A stretch of DNA of 64,000 bases from Methylococcaceae bacterium UBA975 (GCA_002292375.1 DBBV01000018.1:53038-117037); one strand, 5' to 3'; counted from the first letter of the stretch, positions 17,620 through 25,682 are shown. Numbers and translations are program-made. Notes: a model not told the origin generated them from the letters alone.

Positions 17620-18339
17620 TTAGCAGGATGTGTCGGTTTTTTTAAAGACACAAATGTAATTGACACTGATGTCTTTTGACACCGAAAACCGTTGGTTCAA
17701 GGGGTTATATTCAATGCCAACGCTATCACAAAGTTCCAAGTCTGCTTGGCGACACCACGCGGCTAATTCTGATGGCTTGATAAAGCTGGCGTAATCGTGG
17801 GTGCCTTTGGGTAACATGCCCAAAATATATTCAGCACCTACAATCGATAATAAATACGATTTAGGGTTGCGATTTAAAGTGGACAAAAACACATAACCAC
17901 CGGGCTTTACTAAGGTCGAACAGGCTTGAATAATGGCACTGGGGTCTGGTACGTGTTCAAGCATTTCCATGCAGGTAACGGCATCGAATTGCCCCGGTTG
18001 TTGTTCGGCCAACTGTTCAACACTAATAAGCTGGTAATCGAGTTGAATACCACTGTCTAAGCTGTGTAATTCGGCGACGTCAATCAATGCTTCAGCCAGA
18101 TCAATGGCAGTCACCTGTGCGCCTTTTTCAGCCATTGATTCGGCTAATATGCCGCCACCGCAGCCAACGTCTAATACTTTCTTATCGCGTAAGCCAACGG
18201 TTTCATCAATGAGCTTAAGTCGCAGTGGGTTAATTTGATGCAGGGTTTTAAAGTCACCGTCTGGGTCCCACCAGTGGGAGGCCATGGAACCAAATTTTTC
18301 AATTTCGGCGGGGTTTACATTGTCGTCTGTTGATTTCAT
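17620..18339 (-). CDS. ubiG: Ubiquinone biosynthesis O-methyltransferase
   Basis: UbiG does both O-methylations in ubiquinone synthesis. It has 239 residues (E. coli 240). Visible are EIEKFGSMASHWWDPDGDFK, LHQINPLRLKLI, SAM motif I VLDVGCGGGILAESMAEKGA, CMEMLEHVPDP, STLNRNPKSYLLSIVGAEYI and LPKGTHDYASFIKPSEL. It lies between mtaD and gph with gaps of 9 and 6 bp. Ubiquinone also matters here for the quinol-linked nitrate reductase inferred at 48-52 kb. Confidence 0.97.
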   Translation of the reverse strand: MKSTDDNVNPAEIEKFGSMASHWWDPDGDFKTLHQINPLRLKLIDETVGLRDKKVLDVGCGGGILAESMAEKGAQVTAIDLAEALIDVAELHSLDSGIQLDYQLISVEQLAEQQPGQFDAVTCMEMLEHVPDPSAIIQACSTLVKPGGYVFLSTLNRNPKSYLLSIVGAEYILGMLPKGTHDYASFIKPSELAAWCRQADLELCDSVGIEYNPLNQRFSVSKDISVNYICVFKKTDTSC

Positions 18340-18348
18340 CAGAGTATT

Positions 18349-19683
18349 TTACACCGCTTTGTAGGATTGATGATGGAAGGGCGCGATTTTTTCCCGCCAA
18401 GTGTGCAGTTTTTTAAGGAGTTGGGCTTCATTAATGTGATTGAGCTGGTGATGGCTCATTACAGCTTTGCCAGCGACCCATACGTCACTAATTTGTGATC
18501 GATTGGCAGCATAAACTAGGGTCGAAATAACGTCATACACCGGCTGCGTTTCAATGGCATTTAAATTAATGGCGAACAAATCAGCCTGTTTACCAATCTC
18601 TAGCGACCCTATTTTATCGGCTAAGCCCAGTGCTTTGGCGCCATTGATAGTAGCCATTCGCAAGGCTTGATACGCTGGCAGTGCATCTGCTTTTTTTGCT
18701 ACACCTTTTGCTAATAGGGCGGCGGTACGCATTTCACCGAGCATATCAAGGTCGTTATTACTGGCTGAACCATCGGTGCCTAGGGCGACATTAACACCGG
18801 TGGCCAATAAATCGGCGACCGGACAAAATCCACTTGCTAACTTTAGGTTGGATTCGGGGCAATGCACAATATGCACACCATGCTCAGCGAGTTGCTGTAT
18901 CTCGGTCTGGTTAAGCTCGGTCATATGAACTGCGATCAGTTCGGGCCCGAGCAGGTCTAATTTATCAAGTCGCGCGAGCGGCCTAAGGTGGTGTTCGCTA
19001 AGCGATTGTTCAACTTCGTTAAGCGTTTCGTGTAAATGCATATGCATCGACAAGCCCAATTCATCCATTAAAGGTTGGATGCGTTGTAGCGATGCATCGG
19101 ACACGGTATAGGGGGCATGGGGGGCAAAACTAAAATTGATCAGCGGGTCGTTATTAAATCGATCACGTACCGCCAAGCCTTTGCTGATGTATTCTTCTAG
19201 CGTATTAGCCCATCGCGTTGGGAAATCGATAATGGGTATGCCAATATTAACGCGTATGCCAGCCTGTCTCGCGACCAAGGCGGTTTGATCGATAAAAAAG
19301 TACATATCGTTAAAGCAGGTGGTGCCGCCTTTGATCATTTCAGCAACGGCCAGTTCAGAACCCTCTTTAACAAACGCATCATCAGCCAAGGCCATTTCAG
19401 CAGGCCAGATGTGTTCTTTAAGCCACTCGTCTAATCGAATGTCATCCGCTAGGCCTTTCATTAAACTCATCGCTGCGTGGCTATGAGCATTAATAAAGCC
19501 AGGCGCTAAGGCATGGTCATTCAGCTCAATTAACTCAATGGGACTGTATTTATTAGCCTCAGATTGAGGCAGAATATCTATGATTTTATCGTCTTGAACG
19601 ATAAGCGCGTGATTTTCCAGTACGTTGTTATTCTGGTCTACCGGTATAATCCATCGCGCATTTATTTGAAGGGAAACTTGCAT
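18349..19683 (-). CDS. mtaD: 5'-methylthioadenosine / S-adenosylhomocysteine deaminase (TRZ/ATZ family)
   Basis: Metal-dependent amidohydrolase of 444 residues. Metal and substrate residues are visible in GFINAHSHAAMSL, FAPHAPYTVSD, HMHLHET, HCPESNLKLASG and LGTDGSASNNDLD. In Pseudomonas the neighbour of ubiG and mtnA is an MTA deaminase that makes methylthioinosine, and this gene has the same neighbours. It would remove the MTA made by SpeE (62 kb). It starts ATG at 19683, within a few bases of the divergent mtnA start. Confidence 0.9.
   Translation of the reverse strand: MQVSLQINARWIIPVDQNNNVLENHALIVQDDKIIDILPQSEANKYSPIELIELNDHALAPGFINAHSHAAMSLMKGLADDIRLDEWLKEHIWPAEMALADDAFVKEGSELAVAEMIKGGTTCFNDMYFFIDQTALVARQAGIRVNIGIPIIDFPTRWANTLEEYISKGLAVRDRFNNDPLINFSFAPHAPYTVSDASLQRIQPLMDELGLSMHMHLHETLNEVEQSLSEHHLRPLARLDKLDLLGPELIAVHMTELNQTEIQQLAEHGVHIVHCPESNLKLASGFCPVADLLATGVNVALGTDGSASNNDLDMLGEMRTAALLAKGVAKKADALPAYQALRMATINGAKALGLADKIGSLEIGKQADLFAINLNAIETQPVYDVISTLVYAANRSQISDVWVAGKAVMSHHQLNHINEAQLLKKLHTWREKIAPFHHQSYKAV
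19645..19650 (+). promoter_or_regulatory. Possible -10 element for mtnA inside mtaD
   Basis: A perfect TATAAT lies on the plus strand within the first codons of mtaD, 28-37 bp before the mtnA start candidates. No good -35 is found at 16-18 bp; TTGTTA is only 14 bp upstream. A candidate only. Confidence 0.3.
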
Positions 19684-19686
19684 ACA

Positions 19687-20727
19687 GTGATTAAAACAGA
19701 AACTTTATTATATGACACCATTCGTCCGGTCAGTTGGCATGCGAATGGCATACGTTTGTTAGATCAGCGGCAACTGCCTAGCAAAGAAGTATATCTTGAT
19801 ATTAACAGCACGCAAGCCTTGTCGCAGGCAATCAAAGATATGGTTGTTCGTGGTGCACCGGCTATCGGTATTGCCGCGGCATTTGGTGCGGTACTGGCCG
19901 CGCAAGAGGCATTAGCCGAGACCAGTAAGGATTTTTTAGCGGACTTTAATCAACGGCTTGATTTAATAGCGGCCTCTCGTCCAACGGCCATTAATTTATT
20001 CAATGCCCTAAATACGGCACGCGAGCTGGTTAACACCATGCGTGACCCAGTCGCTGACTTATTGCAATGGGCCTCAGTTTGGTTAATTGATGATATTCAG
20101 GCCAATATTGACATGGGCGAATGGGGTGCAAGCTGCTTTAGTAAAAACACCCGGGTACTGACACACTGTAATGCCGGCGCCTTGGCAACGGGCGGCTACG
20201 GAACCGCATTGGGGGTTATTCGCTCAGCGCAGAAAAAGAATTTGCTTGAGAAGGTCTATGCATCCGAAACACGCCCGTGGAATCAAGGCGCACGACTTAC
20301 TCTCTGGGAATTGCAGCAAGATGGGATTCCAGTAACCCTAATTGCTGACAGTAGCGCCGCTTCGCTAATGCAACAAGGCCTGATAGATTGGGTCGTAGTC
20401 GGCGCAGATACCATCTGTATGAACGGCGACATAGCCAATAAAATAGGCACGTATTCACTGGCTGTGCTAGCTAAATACCACGGCGTAAAAGTAATGGTTG
20501 CTGCGCCTACAACAACCATCGATTGGAAGGCCCAATCGTCAGAACATATCGTTATCGAGCAACGCCCGAGCAGTGAAATTTTACCCGCTAATTATACGGG
20601 TGACTTAGTCACGGCGCTAAATCCCGTGTTTGATGTGACGCCGGCGGCGTTAATTTCTGTTATTGTGACGGAAAAAGGGGTGATTGAATCACCAGATGCC
20701 CGTAAAATGGCTGCTTTAATTCAATAA
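19687..20727 (+). CDS. mtnA: S-methyl-5-thioribose-1-phosphate isomerase
   Basis: MtnA isomerises methylthioribose-1-P to methylthioribulose-1-P in methionine salvage. Family motifs are MVVRGAPAIGIAAAFG, RPTAINLFNAL, LTHCNAGALATGGYGTALG, YASETRPWNQGARLT, DWVVVGADTICMNGDIANK and NKIGTYSLAVLAK. From GTG 19687 the protein has 346 residues. A TTG at 19678 with AAGGGA just before it is an alternative start inside mtaD's first codons. It pairs functionally with the divergent mtaD. Confidence 0.95.
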   Translation: MIKTETLLYDTIRPVSWHANGIRLLDQRQLPSKEVYLDINSTQALSQAIKDMVVRGAPAIGIAAAFGAVLAAQEALAETSKDFLADFNQRLDLIAASRPTAINLFNALNTARELVNTMRDPVADLLQWASVWLIDDIQANIDMGEWGASCFSKNTRVLTHCNAGALATGGYGTALGVIRSAQKKNLLEKVYASETRPWNQGARLTLWELQQDGIPVTLIADSSAASLMQQGLIDWVVVGADTICMNGDIANKIGTYSLAVLAKYHGVKVMVAAPTTTIDWKAQSSEHIVIEQRPSSEILPANYTGDLVTALNPVFDVTPAALISVIVTEKGVIESPDARKMAALIQ

Positions 20728-20742
20728 AACAACAGTAAACAC

Positions 20743-21117
20743 ATGACGCAACTGTTAGCCATTGCCGCCGGTGGATCAATCGGAGCCGTACTTAGATACG
20801 TAGCATCCTCTGGTGTGCACCTTTGGCTGGGGCGCGGGTTTCCATACGGCACCCTGTTGGTGAATGTTTTAGGCTCGTTTATTATGGGTTTATTGTACGA
20901 ATTGTTTTTACAGCGCATCTCAGTTTCTGATGAAGTAAGGGCGCTGTTATTAGTCGGCATTTTAGGCGCGTTTACGACGTTTTCAACGTTTTCGATGGAG
21001 ACCATTAGCCTGATCGAACAAGGCGATTTAAGCAAAGCCGTGCTAAACGTCCTGCTAAGCGTTATTTTGTGCTTATCAGCGGCATGGTTTGGCTTATTCG
21101 TTGTACGGCAATTATAA
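20743..21117 (+). CDS. crcB: Fluoride ion channel Fluc/CrcB
   Basis: Small dual-topology membrane protein exporting fluoride. The 124 residues form four transmembrane segments with GGSIGAVLRYV, YGTLLVNVLGSFIMG (conserved Asn) and the polar-track motif GAFTTFSTFSMET. It lies 15 bp after mtnA. No fluoride (crcB) riboswitch is apparent upstream, as the gap is too short. Confidence 0.94.
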   Translation: MTQLLAIAAGGSIGAVLRYVASSGVHLWLGRGFPYGTLLVNVLGSFIMGLLYELFLQRISVSDEVRALLLVGILGAFTTFSTFSMETISLIEQGDLSKAVLNVLLSVILCLSAAWFGLFVVRQL

Positions 21118-21204
21118 ACGGCGACCGTTACGTTAAGCTGGATAAAGCATTGGATCAACGTTAAACACAGTATTTTTAATCAATAAACATTAAAGGAAAG
21201 CGAC

Positions 21205-22482
21205 ATGCTCGACCCGCAGCTGTTAAGAAGCGAACCAGAACAAGTCAAACTAGCCATGCAGCGCCACGGCGCTGATTTGGATGTGGACGCATTAAATGCC
21301 TTGGAAACACGGCGTAAAGCAATTCAAGTACGTACACAAACGCTACAAAACGAACGTAACACACGCTCTAAATCCATTGGCATTGCGAAAGCAAATGGCG
21401 AGGATATCCAACCTTTATTAGACAGCGTTGCACAACTCGGTGACGAGCTTAAAGCCCTTGAAGCTGAGTTGAACGAAATCCAAGCGAGTATTCATGCGAT
21501 CCAGTGTGCCTTGCCTAATCGATTGGCGGATGATGTGCCAACGGGCAATGATGAAGCGCAAAATGTCGAGTTGCGCCAATGGGGTCAACGGCCACAATTT
21601 GACTATGCGCCTAAAGACCACGTCGACTTGGGGCAAGCTTTGTCGGGCATTAACTTTGAAGTAGCGGCAAAGATTGCTGGAGCACGGTTTGTCACCTTAT
21701 CTGGGCCCTTAGCTCGACTGCAGCGTGCATTAACCCAGTTTATGCTAGACACCCATACGGAGAAACACGACTACCAAGAAACCTACGTTCCTTATTTAGT
21801 CAACAAAGACAGCCTGTTTGGCACAGGTCAGTTACCAAAGTTTGAAGATGATTTGTTTAAAATGGCGGGTGACTCGCCGTATTATTTAATTCCTACAGCC
21901 GAAGTGCCGGTGACTAATCTTGTACGTGATGAAATATTAACAAGCGAGCAGTTACCACTTAAATTTGTTGCCCATACACCGTGTTTTAGGAGCGAAGCGG
22001 GTGCCTATGGCAGCGATATGCGCGGCATGATTCGCCAACATCAATTTGAAAAGGTTGAGCTGGTGCAAATTGTTAAAGCCGAGGAGTCAGAGCAAGCCCA
22101 TGAGCAATTAACCCAACATGCCGAAGCCATACTGCAAGCGCTTAAACTACCGTACCGTTTAATGTTGCTATGCTCAGGTGATACTGGATTTTCGGCCTGT
22201 AAAACCTATGACCTTGAAGTGTGGTTGCCGGGGCAGGATACCTACCGCGAAATCTCATCGTGCAGTAACTTTAACGACTTTCAGGCGCGTCGCTTAAAAG
22301 CCCGTTGGCGTAACCCAGACACCGGTAAAACTGAGTTAGTGCATACCGTTAACGGCTCTGGTTTGGCGGTTGGGCGAACCCTAATCGCGGTGATGGAAAA
22401 TTATCAACAAGCCGATGGCTCAATCAAAGTACCGGATGCGTTAAAGCCTTATATGGGCAATATCGACCTTATCCGCACATAA
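21205..22482 (+). CDS. serS: Seryl-tRNA synthetase
   Basis: Class II synthetase of 425 residues (E. coli 430). It begins MLDPQLLRSEPEQVK. The N-terminal coiled-coil tRNA arm spans about 30-105. Motif 2 is FRSEAGAYGSDMRGMIRQHQ; motif 3 is GSGLAVGRTLIAVMENYQ. The serine/ATP site includes EISSCSNFNDFQARR. An aaagga-type RBS precedes ATG 21205. A strong terminator follows directly. Confidence 0.98.
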   Translation: MLDPQLLRSEPEQVKLAMQRHGADLDVDALNALETRRKAIQVRTQTLQNERNTRSKSIGIAKANGEDIQPLLDSVAQLGDELKALEAELNEIQASIHAIQCALPNRLADDVPTGNDEAQNVELRQWGQRPQFDYAPKDHVDLGQALSGINFEVAAKIAGARFVTLSGPLARLQRALTQFMLDTHTEKHDYQETYVPYLVNKDSLFGTGQLPKFEDDLFKMAGDSPYYLIPTAEVPVTNLVRDEILTSEQLPLKFVAHTPCFRSEAGAYGSDMRGMIRQHQFEKVELVQIVKAEESEQAHEQLTQHAEAILQALKLPYRLMLLCSGDTGFSACKTYDLEVWLPGQDTYREISSCSNFNDFQARRLKARWRNPDTGKTELVHTVNGSGLAVGRTLIAVMENYQQADGSIKVPDALKPYMGNIDLIRT

Positions 22483-22511
22483 AAAAAGCCCCTGATACAG
22501 GGGCTTTTTTG
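22483..22511. terminator. Bidirectional intrinsic terminator
   Basis: AAAAAAGCCCCTG and CAGGGGCTTTTTT form a perfect stem with a short loop and A/T flanks on both sides. It sits immediately after serS and 16 bp before the end of the convergent BI-1 gene, so it can serve both. Confidence 0.93.
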
Positions 22512-22526
22512 TATTAATGCCTTAAC

Positions 22527-23198
22527 TTATTCGCGACCGCTTACCGCACCTAAAATGTGTAATAGGCTGGTAAATAGGTTGAACAAGCTAACGTACAATG
22601 ACACAGTGGCCATAATATAGTTGGTTTCACCGCCGTGAATGATTTCGCTGGTTTGGTATAAAATCATGCCAGACATCAACATAATGAACATCGCAGAAAC
22701 ACCCAGCGACAGCGCAGGGATACTAAAGATCATAGCGCCAATACCGGCTAAAAAGGCCACCAATATACCCACCATTAAAAAGCCTGAGATAAAGCTAAAG
22801 TCTTTTTTAGTGGTTAGCGCATAAGCAGAAAGAGCAAAGAAAATAACACCTGTGCCACCTAATGAGGTCATGATTAATTCATGGCCATTAGAAAAAGCAT
22901 TGAGGTACATATTAAGAATAGGGCCCAGTGTCATGCCCATAAAGCCAGTCAGTGCAAAGACACACAAGATGCCCCAAGAGCTATTTCTGAGCTTAGTGGT
23001 TAAAAACAACAGACCGATATAACCAACCAGGGTGATGATCATCCCTGGGTGGGGTAGATTTAAACTCATTGACAAGCCTGCTGTCCCGGCACTAAACAAT
23101 AAGGTCATTGCTAATAATGAATAGGTGTTTTTTAATACCTTATTAGTCGCCAGTATGTTTGCTTCATTGCGTGGAATAGATGGGTTGAATTGTTTCAC
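22527..23198 (-). CDS. Bax inhibitor-1 / YccA family membrane protein
   Basis: The 223 residues are almost all hydrophobic, forming about seven transmembrane helices (for example LLAMTLLFSAGTAGLSM, LVGYIGLLFLTTKL, GILVAFLAGIGAMIFSI). The family hallmark at the C-terminus, YQTSEIIHGGETNYIMATVSLYVSLFNLF (split: SEIIHGGETNYI and SLYVSLFNLF), is present. YccA relatives in E. coli interact with the FtsH protease and SecY; some BI-1 proteins leak calcium. Role here inferred only from the family. Confidence 0.9.
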   Translation of the reverse strand: MKQFNPSIPRNEANILATNKVLKNTYSLLAMTLLFSAGTAGLSMSLNLPHPGMIITLVGYIGLLFLTTKLRNSSWGILCVFALTGFMGMTLGPILNMYLNAFSNGHELIMTSLGGTGVIFFALSAYALTTKKDFSFISGFLMVGILVAFLAGIGAMIFSIPALSLGVSAMFIMLMSGMILYQTSEIIHGGETNYIMATVSLYVSLFNLFTSLLHILGAVSGRE

Positions 23199-23387
23199 TT
23201 GTACACCTCGTTAATTAAAAAATAATGGTATCTTTAAGACTAAACACCCTAAAGAAGGTTCAATCGTACTGTGTAAAAAAAAATCTTCAAGTGTTTTCGT
23301 TATTCTGCTGGAAAAACTTCTCAATATTAAGTACTATGCCCCGCTTGAAAGCAATCTTACGCTTGTTTTCTATAACCGCTTAAAACT

Positions 23388-23477
23388 GGAGGGATGGCAG
23401 AGCGGTTGAATGCACTAGTCTTGAAAACTAGCATGGGTTAACGCCCATCCAGGGTTCGAATCCCTGTCCCTCCACCA
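23388..23477 (+). tRNA. tRNA-Ser (TGA)
   Basis: A 90-nt class II tRNA with a long variable arm and encoded CCA. Acceptor GGAGGGA pairs with TCCCTCC. The anticodon loop CTTGAAA lies between CTAGT and ACTAG and gives TGA (codon TCA). Confidence 0.97.
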
Positions 23478-23485
23478 TCCAATTA

Positions 23486-23514
23486 AAAAGCCCTTGTTTT
23501 CAAGGGCTTTTTTT
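23486..23514 (+). terminator. Intrinsic terminator of tRNA-Ser
   Basis: AAAAAGCCCTTG and CAAGGGCTTTTTTT form a strong stem with a TTTT loop and a T-tract, starting 8 nt after the tRNA CCA end. Confidence 0.93.
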
Positions 23515-23637
23515 GTCTTTTTCTTGTGGCTGTTTCTTAAATATACGCCACTTACTTGCTCAATTGATCCAGTTATAAAAGGGTGCTAAACATCACTCTA
23601 CTGCTAAGGTCATTACTATAAGACTGGGAAACGCAGC

Positions 23638-23659
23638 AAGCATGTATAATAAAATGCTT
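23638..23659 (+). promoter_or_regulatory. Palindrome enclosing a TATAAT before the heptad lipoprotein gene
   Basis: AAGCAT (23638-23643) and ATGCTT (23654-23659) flank a perfect TATAAT at 23645-23650, 50-60 bp before the lipoprotein start. The arms extend by GC outside with a one-base bulge. This looks like a -10 element inside an operator, but no good -35 is visible 16-18 bp upstream. Confidence 0.4.
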
Positions 23660-23707
23660 AGCTCTTGTGACAGTTTTAGTAAGATTAATTTGTAGAGGAT
23701 TTATTTA

Positions 23708-24238
23708 ATGAAACACATTTTATTGGTATTACTTTTTGCTTTTTTTGCTGGCGTAACTGGCTGTGCAGTGAATGCCCCCACATTTGGCGATCGGGTTCTT
23801 GCCGAAGGCGAATCACATATTGCTATTGCTGAACAGTGGAAAAAGGGACAGAACGAATCGATAAAGGGTGAAAAACTCGTAATGAAAGGGCGTAAGCTTG
23901 TTGAAAAAGGCCGAGCAGATTTTCGCGAGGGTGAGCAGCTTATCGCTTCGGGTAATTTGGCGGTAAAAAATAACCGTCATGCTTACCAATCACTTTCTCA
24001 AATAGCACAGGCTACTGATTCAGCTGATACAGCATCTGAGCGGGCTGCAAAACTCAAGAAATACGCAACAGCATGGGAAAAGGGTGAAAAACGCATTGCT
24101 GATGGCAATGATCTCATTAAACGCGGCAATGACCGGGTGGATGAGGGTGAATCTGATATCCGTAAAGGTCAAAAGCTAATTGAGCGCGGTCGCACAAATA
24201 TGCAAGATGCTGAAGCAAAATATCAGCCCCAAAAATAA
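23708..24238 (+). CDS. Lipoprotein built of glycine heptad repeats, function unknown
   Basis: The 176-residue product has a type II signal peptide (LLVLLFAFFAGVTGC, acylated Cys19). Two blocks follow in which Gly recurs exactly every seven residues: 47, 54, 61, 68, 75, 82 and again 126, 133, 140, 147, 154, 161. Each heptad carries a hydrophobic residue (I, V, L or F) three before the next Gly, in the pattern xxxhxxG seen in xxxLxxG heptad-repeat proteins. The blocks are charged and helical-looking. Likely an envelope-anchored elongated helical protein. RBS gagga precedes the ATG, and a terminator follows. Confidence 0.8.
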   Translation: MKHILLVLLFAFFAGVTGCAVNAPTFGDRVLAEGESHIAIAEQWKKGQNESIKGEKLVMKGRKLVEKGRADFREGEQLIASGNLAVKNNRHAYQSLSQIAQATDSADTASERAAKLKKYATAWEKGEKRIADGNDLIKRGNDRVDEGESDIRKGQKLIERGRTNMQDAEAKYQPQK

Positions 24239-24264
24239 TTTATTCGACAGCTTATTTAAATACT

Positions 24265-24297
24265 ACAACCCTTGCTTCAAGCAGGGGTTGTTCATTT
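24265..24297 (+). terminator. Terminator after the heptad lipoprotein
   Basis: CAACCCTTGCTT and AAGCAGGGGTTG form a 12-bp stem with one G-U pair and a very short loop, followed by TTCATTTT. It is 27 bp past the lipoprotein stop. Confidence 0.75.
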
Positions 24298-24640
24298 TGG
24301 GGAAGTGTAAAGAGCAATTAACGACTCAAAGGCTTTGAATCAACAGGGTCAGACTCGATTGATTTTGACAGCTTCCGGTTGTCACAAAAGTTTGTTTATA
24401 CAACTCACCAGGCATAAACAAACATTAAAGGCTTTTACTCAGTGTGAGTTAGTAGTAAGCTCAACTATACGATAAACGGAATGAAATCAATGGCATGGAG
24501 ATAGGCTTGTAAATCAAAGCACACCACAGGCTATTTACGGCTTGATTGCTCTCTATGTTTTCGGCTTACAAACCTATCAGCGAGACCTGCAAAGAATGCG
24601 TGTGTCTTATACAAAAATTTAGGCAACTAAGAGGGCGTCT
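24298..24640. other. Gene-free interval with a long inverted repeat
   Basis: 343 bp with no supported ORF. Its main structure is the inverted repeat ATAGGCTTGTAA (24501-24512) and TTACAAACCTAT (24566-24577), 11 of 12 matched. Directly inside the left arm is AATCAAAGC, matched by GCTTGATT at 24540-24547. GGGTCAGACTCGATTGAT near 24346-24364 looks like sequence often found next to REP/IS200-type elements, but no transposase remnant is seen. Confidence 0.45.
24501..24577. repeat. Inverted repeat, 77 bp overall
   Basis: Outer arms of 12 bp (one mismatch) and inner arms of 7-8 bp with an asymmetric 18-nt bulge on the right side. It could fold into a structured RNA or cruciform. No T-tract follows, so it is not an intrinsic terminator. 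Confidence 0.55.
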
Positions 24641-25135
24641 ATGTCTTTATCAGAACTTTCAGATCTAGGCGACCTTATCGCCGCCATTGCTGTGATCATA
24701 TCGCTCATCTATTTAGCCCGTCAGGTTCGCCAAGCCAATGCAGTTGCCAAAGCCACCGCATACAGAGAAATACATCAAGACATTGGTCAAGTGTTAAGTG
24801 ATGTGATGGTGGACCCTGAACTCCATCGAATATGGCGAAAAGGGCTTTTCAATGGAGAGCAACTCACAGAGGAAGATAGAGAAAAGTTAGGGATGATTTT
24901 GCACAGGCTCTTTGGAACATTGGATTATGGGCACCACTCGGGGTGGCTAGACCCTAGCCTCGCTGACTATGTTGATGCATTACTTGGTAGGTATTTAATA
25001 TTGCCTGCCGTGCAGGGGTGGTGGTCTAGGCAAGAAGTCCTGCAACCGCAGCCCTTTCGTTCAATAGTTAATGCCAAATTAAAGGAAATAAATGAGCGAA
25101 TAGAAAGCGAAAGCAACGCCAAACCAACGAGTTAA
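24641..25135 (+). CDS. Membrane-anchored protein of unknown function (paralogue A)
   Basis: The 164 residues have an N-terminal transmembrane helix at about 7-27 (LGDLIAAIAVIISLIYLARQ), then a basic amphipathic stretch (VRQANAVAKATAYREIHQD) and a soluble helical domain of about 120 residues with LHRIWRKGLFNGEQLTEEDR. I do not recognise a named family beyond similar short membrane proteins common in marine bacteria. Topology suggests a cytoplasmic domain after the membrane anchor (positive-inside). RBS is weak (aagagg before gcgtct). The next gene encodes a paralogue of identical length. Confidence 0.65.
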   Translation: MSLSELSDLGDLIAAIAVIISLIYLARQVRQANAVAKATAYREIHQDIGQVLSDVMVDPELHRIWRKGLFNGEQLTEEDREKLGMILHRLFGTLDYGHHSGWLDPSLADYVDALLGRYLILPAVQGWWSRQEVLQPQPFRSIVNAKLKEINERIESESNAKPTS

Positions 25136-25187
25136 CAGACAGACTTACTTGCGGCTTATCTGAACGATAGTTCTCCAAGGAGGAAAA

Positions 25188-25682
25188 ATGAATTGGACTG
25201 TTGTAATAGCAATTTGTGAGGTAATAGGCGCGATAGCTATCGTGGCAACTTTGGTGTACTTGTCAGTTCAGATAAGACAAAACGCGAGGGCGCTTGAACG
25301 ACAGGAAGAGATAGCACGCAGCCAGATCTTGCAGGCAAGGGCCGATTCCATAACCAATCTATCGATCCTCGCTTGCTCTACACCTAAAAATATTGACGTT
25401 ATAACTAAATTGAAAAACATCAAGGATTTAAACCCCAAAGAGCTTTCAGCAGAAGAACAGGCGCTAGCTTATCTGCTTTTAACGTCGGTAAGAGCCAATA
25501 TGGAAAACACTTATTTACAATATAAGAAAGGTTACCTACCTGATAATTTCTATCGCGATGTAGCTGAGCCGCACAACAGAGAATGGGGACCGCTGTTTAT
25601 AAAATTCGACTTGCCCCTTACTAGGGAATATAAAAAGGAACTTGAAAGACTTATTAAAGCCGAAGAGGGTGCAGAAAGTTGA
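25188..25682 (+). CDS. Membrane-anchored protein of unknown function (paralogue B)
   Basis: Also 164 residues, with the same architecture as the upstream gene: membrane helix EVIGAIAIVATLVYLSVQ followed by IRQNARALERQEE and a helical soluble domain. The shared pattern (I)GAIA-V-x-x-L-(I/V)YL-x-x-QxRQ-A marks a tandem duplication that diverged outside the anchor. A strong RBS, AAGGAGG, lies 8 nt before the ATG. No enzymatic motif is visible. Gap to paralogue A is 52 bp. Confidence 0.68.
   Translation: MNWTVVIAICEVIGAIAIVATLVYLSVQIRQNARALERQEEIARSQILQARADSITNLSILACSTPKNIDVITKLKNIKDLNPKELSAEEQALAYLLLTSVRANMENTYLQYKKGYLPDNFYRDVAEPHNREWGPLFIKFDLPLTREYKKELERLIKAEEGAES

Noticed and set aside
21118..21204. 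Regulatory RNA before serS
   Set aside because: The 87-bp gap shows no stable hairpin or T-box-like element; T-boxes are also not expected in this group.
24346..24364. IS200/REP-type transposon remnant
   Set aside because: Only a short familiar-looking stretch; no transposase codons, terminal repeats or target duplication nearby.
24501..24577. Integron attC site around the inverted repeat
   Set aside because: The RYYYAAC and GTTRRRY core sites are not present at the ends of the arms, and no integrase or cassette array is seen.
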